Positions 23,571 to 31,850 of a stretch of 64,000 bases of DNA are shown here, one piece after another; positions within the stretch are counted from its first letter, which is position 1; the number at the start of each line of letters is the position of its first letter. This DNA is from Paenibacillus sp. USDA918EY (GTDB lineage: Bacteria; Bacillota; Bacilli; Paenibacillales; Paenibacillaceae). The stretch is taken from contig NZ_WTWY01000007.1 of the NCBI RefSeq assembly GCF_009870825.1, forward strand, positions 62,001-126,000, read 5' to 3'. The notes beneath the pieces are model-generated. The model searched no databases, was not told where the DNA came from, and saw only the letters and a list, made by a program, of their open reading frames with translations. The translations under genes and the position numbers were made by a program.

Positions 23571-24809
23571 TCACAATAATGTTTCGATCTCTTCCACCGT
23601 CAGCGAGGAATACGCCGCCCGGCCAGGATTCGCCATCTTGGACAGCACGTCCGTATCTTTGAGCAGGTTTCCCGTCAATATGCAAAGCGCCGTCTCGTCT
23701 TTATCGATGACTTTCTCGGCCAAAAGCTTGCGGAGGCCGGCCAAGGAAGCGGCCGACGCCGGCTCGCAGCCGATCCCGCTTCGATCGATGATTTGCTTCG
23801 ATAGCAAAATCTCCTCATCCGTCACGCTGCAGGTGACGCCCCGGCAAAATTCCAATACGCGGCGCGCAGCCTTCCAGCTTGGCGGGTTCCCGATGTTCAG
23901 CGCGGAAGCGACCGTCTGCGGTTCCGGTTCGGGGCGCAGCTTCTCCGCCCCCGCCGCCATCATTTTATGAAAAGGGCTTGCCCCTTCGGCCTGAACCAGC
24001 GCGATCCGCGGGCACTTCGGGATCATCCCGAGCGTCCATAAATCCTCAAGCCCTTTGCCGATTGCAGTGACGTTGCTGAGCGCGCCGCCGGGTACGATAA
24101 TCCAGTCCGGCAGCTCCCAATTCAAATATTGGGCCGCTTCATAGATGATGCTTTTCTGGCCCGCGATCCGAAACGGATTGATGGAGTTGCAGACATAAAG
24201 CCCCAAATCCTTTGCATACTGCTCCAAAAAAACGATGCCGTCATCATATGTGCCGTCAAAACGGATCACCTTCGCCCCGTACGCCAAAGTTTGCATCACT
24301 TTATTTTCGGAAATGCCGCTTTCCGGCACGAATACGAACGAAGAGCTTTCCCCCATGGCGGCATACATGGCCAGCGATGCGGACGTGTTCCCGGTCGATG
24401 AGCAGGCAAAACGCGTATAACCGAGATGCCGGCCATGGGAAACCGCTACGGTCATTCCGTTGTCTTTAAAAGAACCACTGGGGTTTTCGCTTTGGGCTTT
24501 GAAGTGCAGCCCGCGAATCCCTATGTTTTTCCGGATTGGTTCCGGTGCGTAAAGGCCGGTATTCCCCTCGTATTTCGTCACGATTCTGTCCTCGGGAAGC
24601 TCCGGAAAGATTAATTCCTTATACCGCCATACGCCGCTTGCGTATATCGACATCCGTTCCCTTAACCGTTCCCGAAAAATCTCCTTCAGCCTCTCCCCGT
24701 CAAGCCCGGCCACATCCCGTTTGATCTCCAGCCTGCCGCCGCATGGGCATTTTATGATGAATTGCTGCCAATTCCATGTTTGACCGCAGTTTAAGCACTC
24801 CAGTTTCAT
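23571..24809 (-). CDS. thrC: Threonine synthase (zinc-ribbon type)
   Basis: A 412-residue PLP enzyme of the threonine synthase family, which converts O-phosphohomoserine to threonine. The N-terminus has a zinc-ribbon-like CLNCGQTW...CPCGG (residues 4-28), then KYEGNTGLYAPE, and ENPSGSFKDNGMTVAVSHG with the PLP lysine near residue 115; CSSTGNTSASLAMYAA and VPGGALSNVTAIGKGLEDL bind the cofactor phosphate and product. The frame stays open to 25370, but the first 187 codons would lie inside the divergent LysR gene. The ATG at 24807-24809 (MKLECLNC) is preferred; another at 24819-24821 is possible. Homoserine genes hom and thrB are not adjacent, so a related PLP lyase remains possible. Confidence 0.85.
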   Translation of the reverse strand: MKLECLNCGQTWNWQQFIIKCPCGGRLEIKRDVAGLDGERLKEIFRERLRERMSIYASGVWRYKELIFPELPEDRIVTKYEGNTGLYAPEPIRKNIGIRGLHFKAQSENPSGSFKDNGMTVAVSHGRHLGYTRFACSSTGNTSASLAMYAAMGESSSFVFVPESGISENKVMQTLAYGAKVIRFDGTYDDGIVFLEQYAKDLGLYVCNSINPFRIAGQKSIIYEAAQYLNWELPDWIIVPGGALSNVTAIGKGLEDLWTLGMIPKCPRIALVQAEGASPFHKMMAAGAEKLRPEPEPQTVASALNIGNPPSWKAARRVLEFCRGVTCSVTDEEILLSKQIIDRSGIGCEPASAASLAGLRKLLAEKVIDKDETALCILTGNLLKDTDVLSKMANPGRAAYSSLTVEEIETLL

Positions 24810-24930
24810 CCGCCGGTTCATCCTCTCCATTTTGGACTTCGGCTTCGGAAATAGCCCTTGCCCCAAGCCACTTGTCAGGATTAGAATAAGCAGAAACATC
24901 CTATAAATCCAATATATTATATTTCTGTTT

Positions 24931-24949
24931 TCATAAAATTTTGTTATGA
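24931..24949. promoter_or_regulatory. Probable LysR-regulator binding site
   Basis: Dyad TCATAA-N7-TTATGA in the gap between the divergent lysR and threonine synthase genes, 39 bp before the LysR start codon. Position and form fit a LysR recognition site. Confidence 0.6.
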
Positions 24950-24987
24950 GTTGGCCATCGAAGCTGCAAGAAAGGATGGGAAACCCG

Positions 24988-25863
24988 ATGAACCTACATG
25001 CTCTGAGGTTTTTTAGCAAAGTGGCGGAAACCGGCAGCGTAACGCTCGCTTCCGAGATGCTTAGAGTCAGCCAACCGGCGGTAACGGCACAGATCAAGAG
25101 GCTGGAGCAAGAGCTTGGCATCCGGCTTTGGATTTCCCAGGGCCGCGGCGTGGCCTTGACCGATGCCGGGAGAATGCTGGCCGCCGAAGCGAAAAGGCTG
25201 TTTGACCTGGAACGATCGATCGAGGAACGGTTGGACGGAATCAAAGAGGGCAAGGAAGGCAGACTGCATATTTCGGCGACGTATTTGCCCGCCAACTTTT
25301 TGCTGCCGAGGCTTGTTGCGGAGTATAAAAAACGGCATCCCGCCGTGGTGCTGGAATGGACGACGACCAACTCCGCCCAGGCGCTTGAGCTGCTCCTCCA
25401 TTACAAAGCCGACATCGCGATCGTCGGCGGCATTCGCGAGGAACATCCGCTGCTGGTCAAGACGCCGCTGCTGGAGGACCGTATGTGTTTCGTCGTGCAT
25501 CCGAGCCATCCCCTCGCCGGCAAGAACGTTTCGCTGGCCGAGATGCTCGAAGTACCCTTTATTTACCGGGAAGAGGGGAGCTTCTCCCGGGAGCAGCTCC
25601 TGGCCTTGTGCAAAGTCCGGCGCCTGCCCGCCCCGGCCGCCGGCTTGCAGGTAAACGGGCTGCATGAAACCCTTCGGGTGGTGATCGAGGGTTACGGCGC
25701 GGCCCTTCTTTCCTCGCTCGAAACCGAAACCTTTATAACGGAGGGACGTTTGGCTGTCGTGCATGTGCAGGACGCGGAGCTGAGCAATCCGATCTCGGCG
25801 TATACCCGAAAAGAGCCGCTCTCCCCTGCCGCCCGGCGTTTTTTCGAAACGCTCGCCCGATGA
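24988..25863 (+). CDS. LysR-family transcriptional regulator
   Basis: A 291-residue regulator. The N-terminal winged helix reads MNLHALRFFSKVAETGSVTLASEMLRVSQPAVTAQIKRLEQELGIRLW (residues 1-48), textbook LysR; the rest (about 90-290) is the periplasmic-binding-like effector domain. The frame opens 14 codons earlier, but AAAGGATG precedes the ATG at 24988. It is divergent from a threonine synthase-type gene, and a 19-bp dyad lies between them, so that gene is its probable target. The effector is not known; an amino acid or pathway intermediate would be a reasonable guess. Confidence 0.92.
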   Translation: MNLHALRFFSKVAETGSVTLASEMLRVSQPAVTAQIKRLEQELGIRLWISQGRGVALTDAGRMLAAEAKRLFDLERSIEERLDGIKEGKEGRLHISATYLPANFLLPRLVAEYKKRHPAVVLEWTTTNSAQALELLLHYKADIAIVGGIREEHPLLVKTPLLEDRMCFVVHPSHPLAGKNVSLAEMLEVPFIYREEGSFSREQLLALCKVRRLPAPAAGLQVNGLHETLRVVIEGYGAALLSSLETETFITEGRLAVVHVQDAELSNPISAYTRKEPLSPAARRFFETLAR

Positions 25864-26128
25864 GCCAAAGCATAGATCGTCCATCCGAATACCCGGGCGA
25901 TGCCTGCCCTTTTCGTGCTGCCGTTTTTCATGATTTCACAGTTCAAAAAAAAAGCGTCGTACAAATTAGAACAACGCCCGTCAAAATCCGTCAAAATGAC
26001 CGTTTTTGCGCGGTTTGCCGGAAGAAGGAACGAAGGGTCATCAAAGCGAATGTAAGAATGATAATATCCCGGATCGCAGGAACCGGTTGTTGAAAAACCA
26101 AATTCGTTCAAGGGATGGAGAATGAGGC

Positions 26129-26611
26129 ATGGATTATCGGATCGTTGAAAAAGGAGCATTTACCGTAACGGGCAAAATTCGCGAGGTGTTTACGCAGGAC
26201 GGCAGCAATTTGAGGGAGATCCCGGCATTTTGGCAGGAATGCGCGCAGGATGGAACGGCCATGAAGCTGGACGCATTGAATGAGGGCGGGGAAATGTACG
26301 GCATCTGCATGGATTTTACGGGGGAAGGCCGGTTCAATTACATGATCGGAGTCGAAACGGCAGCAGGGGGAGAAGAAGCGGAGGGGTTCGTTTCGCGCGA
26401 AATTCCTGCGTTAACTTGGGCCGTCTTTACGTCCACAGGTCCGATGCCTGGCGCCATCCAGCAGGTGTGGCAGCAAATTTACAGCGATTGGTTTCCGTCC
26501 AGCGGGTATGAGCATGCCGCCGGCCCGGAGATGGAGGTATATCCTCCCGGGGATACGACAAGCCCGGAATACCGGTGCGAGGTGTGGATTCCGGTGGTGA
26601 AGGGCCATTAA
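26129..26611 (+). CDS. GyrI-like effector-binding domain protein
   Basis: A 160-residue stand-alone small-molecule-binding domain of the AraC effector-binding/GyrI (SbmC) type. Characteristic stretches are MDYRIVEKGAFTVTGKIREV at the start, FNYMIGVE, IPALTWAVFTSTGPMPGAIQQVWQQIYSDWFPSSGYEHAAGPEMEVYP (about 92-139) and a final strand CEVWIPVV. Such proteins bind hydrophobic or peptide ligands; some protect gyrase and some hydrolyse electrophile esters. No DNA-binding domain is present. RBS GGATGGAGAATGAGGC lies close to the ATG. A second, distantly similar protein is at 38417-38914. Confidence 0.88.
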   Translation: MDYRIVEKGAFTVTGKIREVFTQDGSNLREIPAFWQECAQDGTAMKLDALNEGGEMYGICMDFTGEGRFNYMIGVETAAGGEEAEGFVSREIPALTWAVFTSTGPMPGAIQQVWQQIYSDWFPSSGYEHAAGPEMEVYPPGDTTSPEYRCEVWIPVVKGH

Positions 26612-26670
26612 GTCTTTCTGGGGACGAATTGAAAGGTATGATCATCTTCGCTGAAGATTCCGCATGACTC

Positions 26671-26707
26671 AAAACAAGCCCCGGAACATGATCCGAGGCT
26701 TGTTTGT
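26671..26707. terminator. Bidirectional terminator between GyrI-like and FUSC genes
   Basis: ACAAGCC pairs with GGCTTGT with an inner GGA/TCC. TTTGT follows on the plus strand and TTTTG on the minus strand. Confidence 0.7.
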
Positions 26708-26754
26708 ATCCGGAAGGGAGTAGGCTGCTCTTCCAAATATCGCTTTACGCGAAC

Positions 26755-28716
26755 TTATTTTAATGGCGCGGCGCCTTCCCCTACCTGCAAAGCATTATGC
26801 AATTCGATCAATTCATCGCGGAGAGAGGGGGAGGAGGAAAGCTCCGGCACCTTGATCGGCGCTGGTGACTCCGACCTGCGGACTGCCTGGGACATTTCTT
26901 CAACAAGCTGCTCCAGACGGCCCAGCGTCTCCGGCGTCTCCTTCCGTTCGAGGCCCTTCTCCGCTGCCGCGATCAGCACGTACCCGAAATGCTGAAGTTC
27001 CGCAACCGCCGGCCACCACAGGCTGATCCGCTCGCGCCGGCGCATCGGTTCGGCAAGCGCCGCATTATAAAGCATGCGGACGCGCAGCAGCAGCGTCTCA
27101 AGCTCTGCGGGAGACACAAGCTCCGCTTCCGGCCGTCCGCCCGACAAAATTTGCCCGAGCAGCGCGCCTTCTTTGCGGACGGCGTCCGCGATGGCCCCGG
27201 GCAACCGGCTGGAGGACGCCCGCCGCCACAGCAACAATACGCCGGCAAGGCCGATGGCGCTGCCGACCAAAATGTCGACGACCCGGGCGGACATGAAATA
27301 GCTCATTGCCGTCTCCGGATGGCTGCTTTCGGCAATCAGCAGCGCGCTGGGCGTAATGAAAATGACGGCCAGCGCGTAGTTGCGGAGATAAATGAGCTCG
27401 ACGATGAACTGCAGCACTGCCATGGCAAGCGCCACGTAAACACCTTCGGGTTTCAAAGACAGCAAAACGCCGCCGACAAACAGTCCGACGATCGTTCCCG
27501 CCGTACGCTGCAGCGCCCGGTGGACGGTGCCGATGGCAGTCGTTCCCAGCATGACCGCGGCGCAGGATAGCGGGACCCAGTAGGATCGATGAAAGCCGAA
27601 TCCGTAAGCGACCGCTGCCGCAACGGCAATCGTCAAACCATAGCGGCATGCGGTGCCGAGCAAGGTCGAGTGGCGGTTGAAGGCGCCGCTAAGCATGAGG
27701 CGAAGCCGGTTATCGGGTTCAAGCGGACGGTCAACGGCAGCTTCAGTGCCGCCGAGCAGATTACGAGCCTGCCCGACCTGCACGGCCAGCCTTCCGGCCA
27801 AACCCTCGGCCTCAGCCGAGGCGCCGTCGACATGGGGCGTTTCGATTCGGCCCGGGTTACGGATGCCTGCGGCCATGCCGAGGAGTGCCGAAGCCATTTC
27901 CTTGTCACCGGTTTGATGCTGAAGCAGCATCTCCGAAACGGTTAAGTAGATTTCGTTGGCCTTCCGCGAGAGCAGCAGCAAACGCTGCGTCGGCTCATAG
28001 GAACGGCGCCACCGCAGTTCCCCGCCGGACACGGCTTTGGCTGCATTTTGCAGCGCCACGGCCGCCTGATGCTGCGCCTCGTTTTGATGCTCCGTCCCCA
28101 TCGACTCCACTAAACGGGCCAACGAAGCATAGGCGCCGGCAACGGCCTTCATCTCCGGATGATGCGGGCGAAGCAGCCAGCCGGCCATGCCGACGACCCA
28201 TGCCAGCGCGCCGCCGGCCAGCACGAACCCCGTACGCACGGGAACGGCCGACAGATCGAACGGAAGACTGGTGCCGACCGAAAACGTTAATATAAAAAAC
28301 ATCGCCGACGGGCCGGCTACCTGAAATACTCCGAAACAAAATACCGCCGCCGCCCCGATGAGGCCGAACAGCAGCACCATCAGCCAAGGCGTTGTCCCCG
28401 TCAGCGCCCCCAGCCCAAAGGACAGGGCCAAGCCGAGGGCGACAAACAACAGCTTGAGCGCCCGCTGCCTGTAGGTTTCGTTGGATACATATAAAAAAGC
28501 AAAGCCCCCGATGGAGGCGCAAAGTCCGTATTCCATGTGACCGGCGAGCGCGCCGATCAACACCGGAACGGCGGCGCTTATGGCAGATCCGACGGCCCGG
28601 AACCACTGCAGCGGCAGCGGCTTGATCCGGAACGCGTCGCTCACTTTCCCCGCCGCAGGCGCCTTCTGCGCGATTTTTCGGGGGATTGCTGCATTGTGAT
28701 GCGGTTCGATGATCAT
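26755..28716 (-). CDS. FUSC-family (aromatic acid/fusaric acid type) exporter
   Basis: A 653-residue membrane protein with two hydrophobic bundles of about six segments each: one at about 45-185 (SAAVPVLIGALAGHMEYGLCASIGGFAFLYVS, GMAGWLLRPHHPEMKAVAG) and a second at about 355-500 (RYGLTIAVAAAVAYGFGFHRSYWVPLSCAAVMLG, GTVHRALQRTAGTIVGLFVGG). Each bundle is followed by a cytoplasmic helical part. This is the FUSC/YccC/AaeB architecture, implicated in efflux of aromatic acids; the real substrate is unknown. GGAGAGAAGCCTT precedes the ATG. It lies 37 bp after a marR gene and is probably in its operon and under its control. Confidence 0.9.
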   Translation of the reverse strand: MIIEPHHNAAIPRKIAQKAPAAGKVSDAFRIKPLPLQWFRAVGSAISAAVPVLIGALAGHMEYGLCASIGGFAFLYVSNETYRQRALKLLFVALGLALSFGLGALTGTTPWLMVLLFGLIGAAAVFCFGVFQVAGPSAMFFILTFSVGTSLPFDLSAVPVRTGFVLAGGALAWVVGMAGWLLRPHHPEMKAVAGAYASLARLVESMGTEHQNEAQHQAAVALQNAAKAVSGGELRWRRSYEPTQRLLLLSRKANEIYLTVSEMLLQHQTGDKEMASALLGMAAGIRNPGRIETPHVDGASAEAEGLAGRLAVQVGQARNLLGGTEAAVDRPLEPDNRLRLMLSGAFNRHSTLLGTACRYGLTIAVAAAVAYGFGFHRSYWVPLSCAAVMLGTTAIGTVHRALQRTAGTIVGLFVGGVLLSLKPEGVYVALAMAVLQFIVELIYLRNYALAVIFITPSALLIAESSHPETAMSYFMSARVVDILVGSAIGLAGVLLLWRRASSSRLPGAIADAVRKEGALLGQILSGGRPEAELVSPAELETLLLRVRMLYNAALAEPMRRRERISLWWPAVAELQHFGYVLIAAAEKGLERKETPETLGRLEQLVEEMSQAVRRSESPAPIKVPELSSSPSLRDELIELHNALQVGEGAAPLK

Positions 28717-28753
28717 AAGGCTTCTCTCCAGTTTATTTCTCTATTTTTCATGA

Positions 28754-29197
28754 TTATTCCGTTCCCTTTGCGGCTTCGACGTTATGCTGGATTTTCGCCA
28801 GGGTCGAAACGAATGTCCGCAGATCGCCTTCCGGAATCCCCTTCACGACCTCTTCCCCAAAAAGCCGGTTTACTTGAAGAAACAGCCGCTCCCGCAGTTC
28901 TCTGCCTTCGTCGGTTATATAAATAAGAAACGAACGCCGGTCTTCCTTGTTTTTGTCCCTTCTCACAAGCTGTTTGCGCTCCAGAAGATCCAAAATTTTC
29001 GTGAGTGTCGCCTGATCTTTATCCGTTACAAAGGCCAGCTCTTTTTGCGTCACTCCGTCCTCTACGCCCAGCCGCTTCAGGACGGTCCACTGCTCGGGCG
29101 TAATGTCGTCATCCTTGAAATGCGCCGCCAAATAACGGATCAGCGCCCGGCTCGTTCTGGACACCATTTGCCCATAAAGAAACTCCTTATCCTCCAT
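28754..29197 (-). CDS. MarR-family transcriptional regulator
   Basis: A 147-residue winged-helix repressor: TPEQWTVLKRLGVEDGVTQKELAFVTDKDQATLTKILDLLERKQLVRRDKNKEDRRSFLIYITDEG (about 33-98) includes the recognition helix and the basic wing DKNKEDRRS. The frame opens at an ATG eight codons upstream without ribosome site; the ATG at 29195-29197 has AAAGGAGG 13 nt before it, a rather long gap, so the start carries some doubt. A promoter and a 36-bp palindrome lie upstream. The FUSC exporter gene follows in the same operon, so phenolic or aromatic ligands are likely inducers. Confidence 0.9.
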   Translation of the reverse strand: MEDKEFLYGQMVSRTSRALIRYLAAHFKDDDITPEQWTVLKRLGVEDGVTQKELAFVTDKDQATLTKILDLLERKQLVRRDKNKEDRRSFLIYITDEGRELRERLFLQVNRLFGEEVVKGIPEGDLRTFVSTLAKIQHNVEAAKGTE

Positions 29198-29238
29198 AAC
29201 GGAAGGCCGGCCTCCTTTCATTTAAAGCTCACCAATAT

Positions 29239-29267
29239 ATTGTATACAAACTAATTGTTTTTGTAAA
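29239..29267 (-). promoter_or_regulatory. Promoter of marR-FUSC operon
   Basis: On the minus strand TTTACA, 17 bp, TACAAT. The -10 box lies within the palindrome TTGTATACAA (29240-29249) and the -35 box within the long palindrome at 29261-29296. Confidence 0.75.
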
Positions 29268-29296
29268 TATAATATGCATACATATTATATTTACAA
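29261..29296. promoter_or_regulatory. 36-bp perfect palindrome, probable MarR operator
   Basis: Arms TTGTAAATATAATATG and CATATTATATTTACAA match perfectly over 16 bp around a 4-bp centre (CATA). It overlaps the -35 box of the marR-FUSC promoter. Confidence 0.8.
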
Positions 29297-29438
29297 TAAC
29301 TAAATTCAATATTGCAATTTCCCGATTCGTCAGTCTAACTCCAGCGAATAGATAGATACAAAAAAAGAACAGCCTCCAAGCTGCCCTTTCGTCCTCATAC
29401 GTATGATTCCCAAGTATGCATGTTTTCATAGGAAATGA

Positions 29439-30350
29439 TCAGTGGGCCGCCTCCGCCTGCAAATGCTGAAATACGAGCCTTGCCGCTCCGATCGCGCCCG
29501 CCTTATTGCCCAGCAGCGCGGGACGCACATCCGCGTTCAGCTTCAGGTTCGCCATCGATTCCGTCAATAAAGGCCACCAGATCCGCTGCGAATCGATCAG
29601 CCCTCCGCCCAAAATGATCGCCTGCGGATTCAGGCCCAAATGGAGATGGTTGACCGCAATCGCCAAATGCTCCGCAAACCGCTTCATTACGTCGGCCGTT
29701 TGCGGCACGCCTTTCACGTAGTCATCCAAAACTTCCATACCGGATGCATACGAACGGCCCGCCGCCTCGCTCGCCGCCCGGACCAGCGCCGTTCCCGACA
29801 AATATTGCTCCATGCAGCCGCGAAGACCGCAATTGCATGGAAGTCCGCCCGGCACCAAAATGGTATGTCCAAACTCGCCTCCATTCCAGTGGGCTCCCCG
29901 GAACAGCTTGCCTTCGATCATATTGGCCCCGCCGACCCCCGTCCCAAGCGTCAGCATGGACACGTCGTCCAGATCCCGGCCCGCTCCAAGCCAGGCTTCC
30001 CCGGCAAGCGCCGCATTGACATCGTTGTCCACGAACACGGGCAGGCCGCGGGCTTGCTCCAAAACCGCCTTCACGTTCGTTCCCTGCCAGCCCGGCAAGT
30101 TGTCGGTCGCATACACGACCTCCCCCGACCGCACGTTCACCCGGCCTGCCGTACCAACTCCAATCCCTTGAACGTCCGCATGATGTTCCAGCAGCGTGTC
30201 AAGAAGCGACAACACATTGGCCAAAATCCGCCCTTTGCCTTCCCGGGCATCGGTTTTGATTTTCCCATGGTGAAGCAGCCGGCCCGCGCCGTCCAAAACC
30301 ATCCCTTTTATGGAGGTTCCGCCAATATCGATGCCGATGACCTTCATCAT
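29439..30350 (-). CDS. nanK: ROK-family sugar kinase, probably N-acetylmannosamine kinase
   Basis: A 303-residue ROK protein. IGIDIGGTSIKGMVLD at the N-terminus binds ATP phosphate; FVDNDVNAALAGEAWLGAG (about 106-124) carries the catalytic Asp region; LTLGTGVGGANM and GGEFGHTILV follow; the zinc motif is CNCGLRGCMEQYLSG (about 172-186). The gene lies 29 bp after nanE in the same direction, which makes N-acetylmannosamine the best-supported substrate, but ROK kinases for glucose or other amino sugars look alike. A helix-turn-helix domain is absent, so it is a kinase and not a ROK repressor. AAAGGATGGGGA precedes the start. Confidence 0.85.
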   Translation of the reverse strand: MMKVIGIDIGGTSIKGMVLDGAGRLLHHGKIKTDAREGKGRILANVLSLLDTLLEHHADVQGIGVGTAGRVNVRSGEVVYATDNLPGWQGTNVKAVLEQARGLPVFVDNDVNAALAGEAWLGAGRDLDDVSMLTLGTGVGGANMIEGKLFRGAHWNGGEFGHTILVPGGLPCNCGLRGCMEQYLSGTALVRAASEAAGRSYASGMEVLDDYVKGVPQTADVMKRFAEHLAIAVNHLHLGLNPQAIILGGGLIDSQRIWWPLLTESMANLKLNADVRPALLGNKAGAIGAARLVFQHLQAEAAH

Positions 30351-30379
30351 TCCCCATCCTTTCGCCTTTTGGTCGGCCG

Positions 30380-31081
30380 CTAGTGCACTTGTCCCTTCCT
30401 TACGCCGCGAATCGCGTCCGCAAACCTTTCCGTGATCAGCTTCGGCCTTGTAATCGCCGACCCGACGACTACCGCGTGCGCCCCAAGCTTCAAGCTGTTG
30501 GCCGCTTGCTCCGGCGTGTTGATCCTGCCTTCCGCGATCACCGGAATGCGGATACGGCGCACAGCCTCCTGCAGCAGGTTGAAATCCGGATCTATTTGCT
30601 GCGGAGAATAAGGCGTATAACCGGAAAGCGTGGTTGAAATGCAGCTAACGCCAATCGATTCGGCATAAAGCGCTTCCTCAATTGTCGAAATGTCGGCCAT
30701 CACTTTCTGACCATGCCCCTTCATGAAGGCGACCAGCTCTTCGAGCTTTTCCCCGCCCGGTCTTTGACGGCCCGTCGCATCGAGGGCAATGACGTCCACG
30801 CCGGCTTCCATCAGCTCACGCACCTCGCGAAGGGTCGGCGTAATATAGATCTCGCTGTCCTCGTACTCCCGTTTAATGATGCCGATGATCGGCAGCTTCG
30901 TCGCTTTCTTGATCGCGGCGATATCCTGAACGCTGTTGGCGCGGATGCAAACCGCCCCTCCCTGATCGGCCGCCAGAGCCATTTTGGCCATCGTGTCGCT
31001 CCCGTGAAGCGGCTCATCCTCCAGCGCCTGGCAGGAAACGATCAAACCGCCGCGAATGCTTTCAAAAAACACGTCACCCAT
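30380..31081 (-). CDS. nanE: N-acylglucosamine-6-phosphate 2-epimerase
   Basis: A 233-residue TIM-barrel enzyme that interconverts ManNAc-6-phosphate and GlcNAc-6-phosphate. Family stretches are LIVSCQALEDEPLHGSDTMAKMALAADQGGAVCIRANS (about 12-49), PIIGIIKREYEDSEIYITPT with the catalytic Lys, VIALDATGRQRPGG, and the end VIAEGRINTPEQAANSLKLGAHAVVVGSAITRP. The frame opens five codons earlier, but GGGAG precedes the ATG at 31079-31081. It leads an operon with the ROK kinase nanK. The sialate lyase nanA and a sialic acid transporter are not in view, so the pair may serve ManNAc use only, or the other genes lie elsewhere. Confidence 0.93.
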   Translation of the reverse strand: MGDVFFESIRGGLIVSCQALEDEPLHGSDTMAKMALAADQGGAVCIRANSVQDIAAIKKATKLPIIGIIKREYEDSEIYITPTLREVRELMEAGVDVIALDATGRQRPGGEKLEELVAFMKGHGQKVMADISTIEEALYAESIGVSCISTTLSGYTPYSPQQIDPDFNLLQEAVRRIRIPVIAEGRINTPEQAANSLKLGAHAVVVGSAITRPKLITERFADAIRGVRKGQVH

Positions 31082-31244
31082 GGATTCATCTCCCATAACA
31101 TTCTACCTGCACGTTAATCGGAACTTTTTCCCATTGCGGATGGATCCATTATAGCAGTGTTTAGAGATTTTCTCCATTATTTATTTACCAAAGGGAGATT
31201 ATTTCCCTTTTGTATAAACAGGCGGCCCGTCTCAAATGTTCAAA

Positions 31245-31286
31245 AAGAAAAGCCCACAACTCCCGAAAAAAAGGGAACTATGGGCT
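31245..31286 (-). terminator. Terminator of the acidic-protein gene
   Basis: AGCCCA...TCCC pairs with GGGA...TGGGCT; on the minus strand TTTTCTTTTT follows. It begins 25 bp past the stop at 31311. Confidence 0.8.
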
Positions 31287-31310
31287 GCATGTTTCCATTT
31301 AACGCCGCGA

Positions 31311-31589
31311 TTAATCTTCGTCCACGGCAATTCCTTTATCCATCAGATAATCCATCTCGGCATCAAGCACGGCTTCGACGGTCACTTCATCCAGTTTCAC
31401 GTCTTTACGGCTCATGACGTAGTCGACCAAATCATCGCTGTCGATTTCCACTTCGCCATGTTCATTTGCTTCCGCCGTATTGATATACGTTTGTTCATGC
31501 TTCAGGACAACCCTGATGCTTTCGGGTTCAGCGCCCGTCTCAGCCGCTATGTACTGCACAAGCTCCTGCTCGTTGATTGTGCCGCTCAT
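31311..31589 (-). CDS. Small acidic protein of unknown function
   Basis: A 92-residue soluble, strongly acidic protein (MSGTINEQELVQYIAAETG at the start, EIDSDDLVDYVMSRKDVKLDEVTVEAVLDAEMDYL in the second half) without cysteines or membrane segments. I do not recognise a family with a known role; it reads like one of the small conserved Paenibacillaceae proteins. AAGGAGATGAAAAAGCC places a good ribosome site before the ATG, and a possible -10 box TACAAT lies near 31632 on the minus strand. A terminator follows, so it is transcribed alone. Confidence 0.75.
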   Translation of the reverse strand: MSGTINEQELVQYIAAETGAEPESIRVVLKHEQTYINTAEANEHGEVEIDSDDLVDYVMSRKDVKLDEVTVEAVLDAEMDYLMDKGIAVDED

Positions 31590-31850
31590 GGCTTTTTCAT
31601 CTCCTTATTTCATGTCCTAGGGACCATTGTAACATAAAAAGCGCCCGGTTCCATTTTTTCATGCAGCAATTTTACAAAATTTACAATGGATTAACGATTT
31701 AAGGATTCATGATGTTCATATGTCTTATAGAGAGCTATTCCCATTCTTATGCATCTGTTATACGGCGTAGGCGGAATTTTACGCACGCCGCCGCAAAAAT
31801 CATGTAAAATGGAAAGCGAAATTAGGTACAAGGAAGGCAGGAATGAACTC

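Noticed and set aside
24810..25370. N-terminal extension of the threonine synthase frame
   Set aside because: It would overlap most of the promoter region and the divergent LysR gene and has no similarity to the enzyme family; the protein starts naturally at MKLECLNC.
25945..25977. Hairpin with a nine-base T-run on the minus strand between lysR and the GyrI-like gene
   Set aside because: The stem is mismatched and no minus-strand gene ends here; it may block antisense transcription but I cannot support a call.
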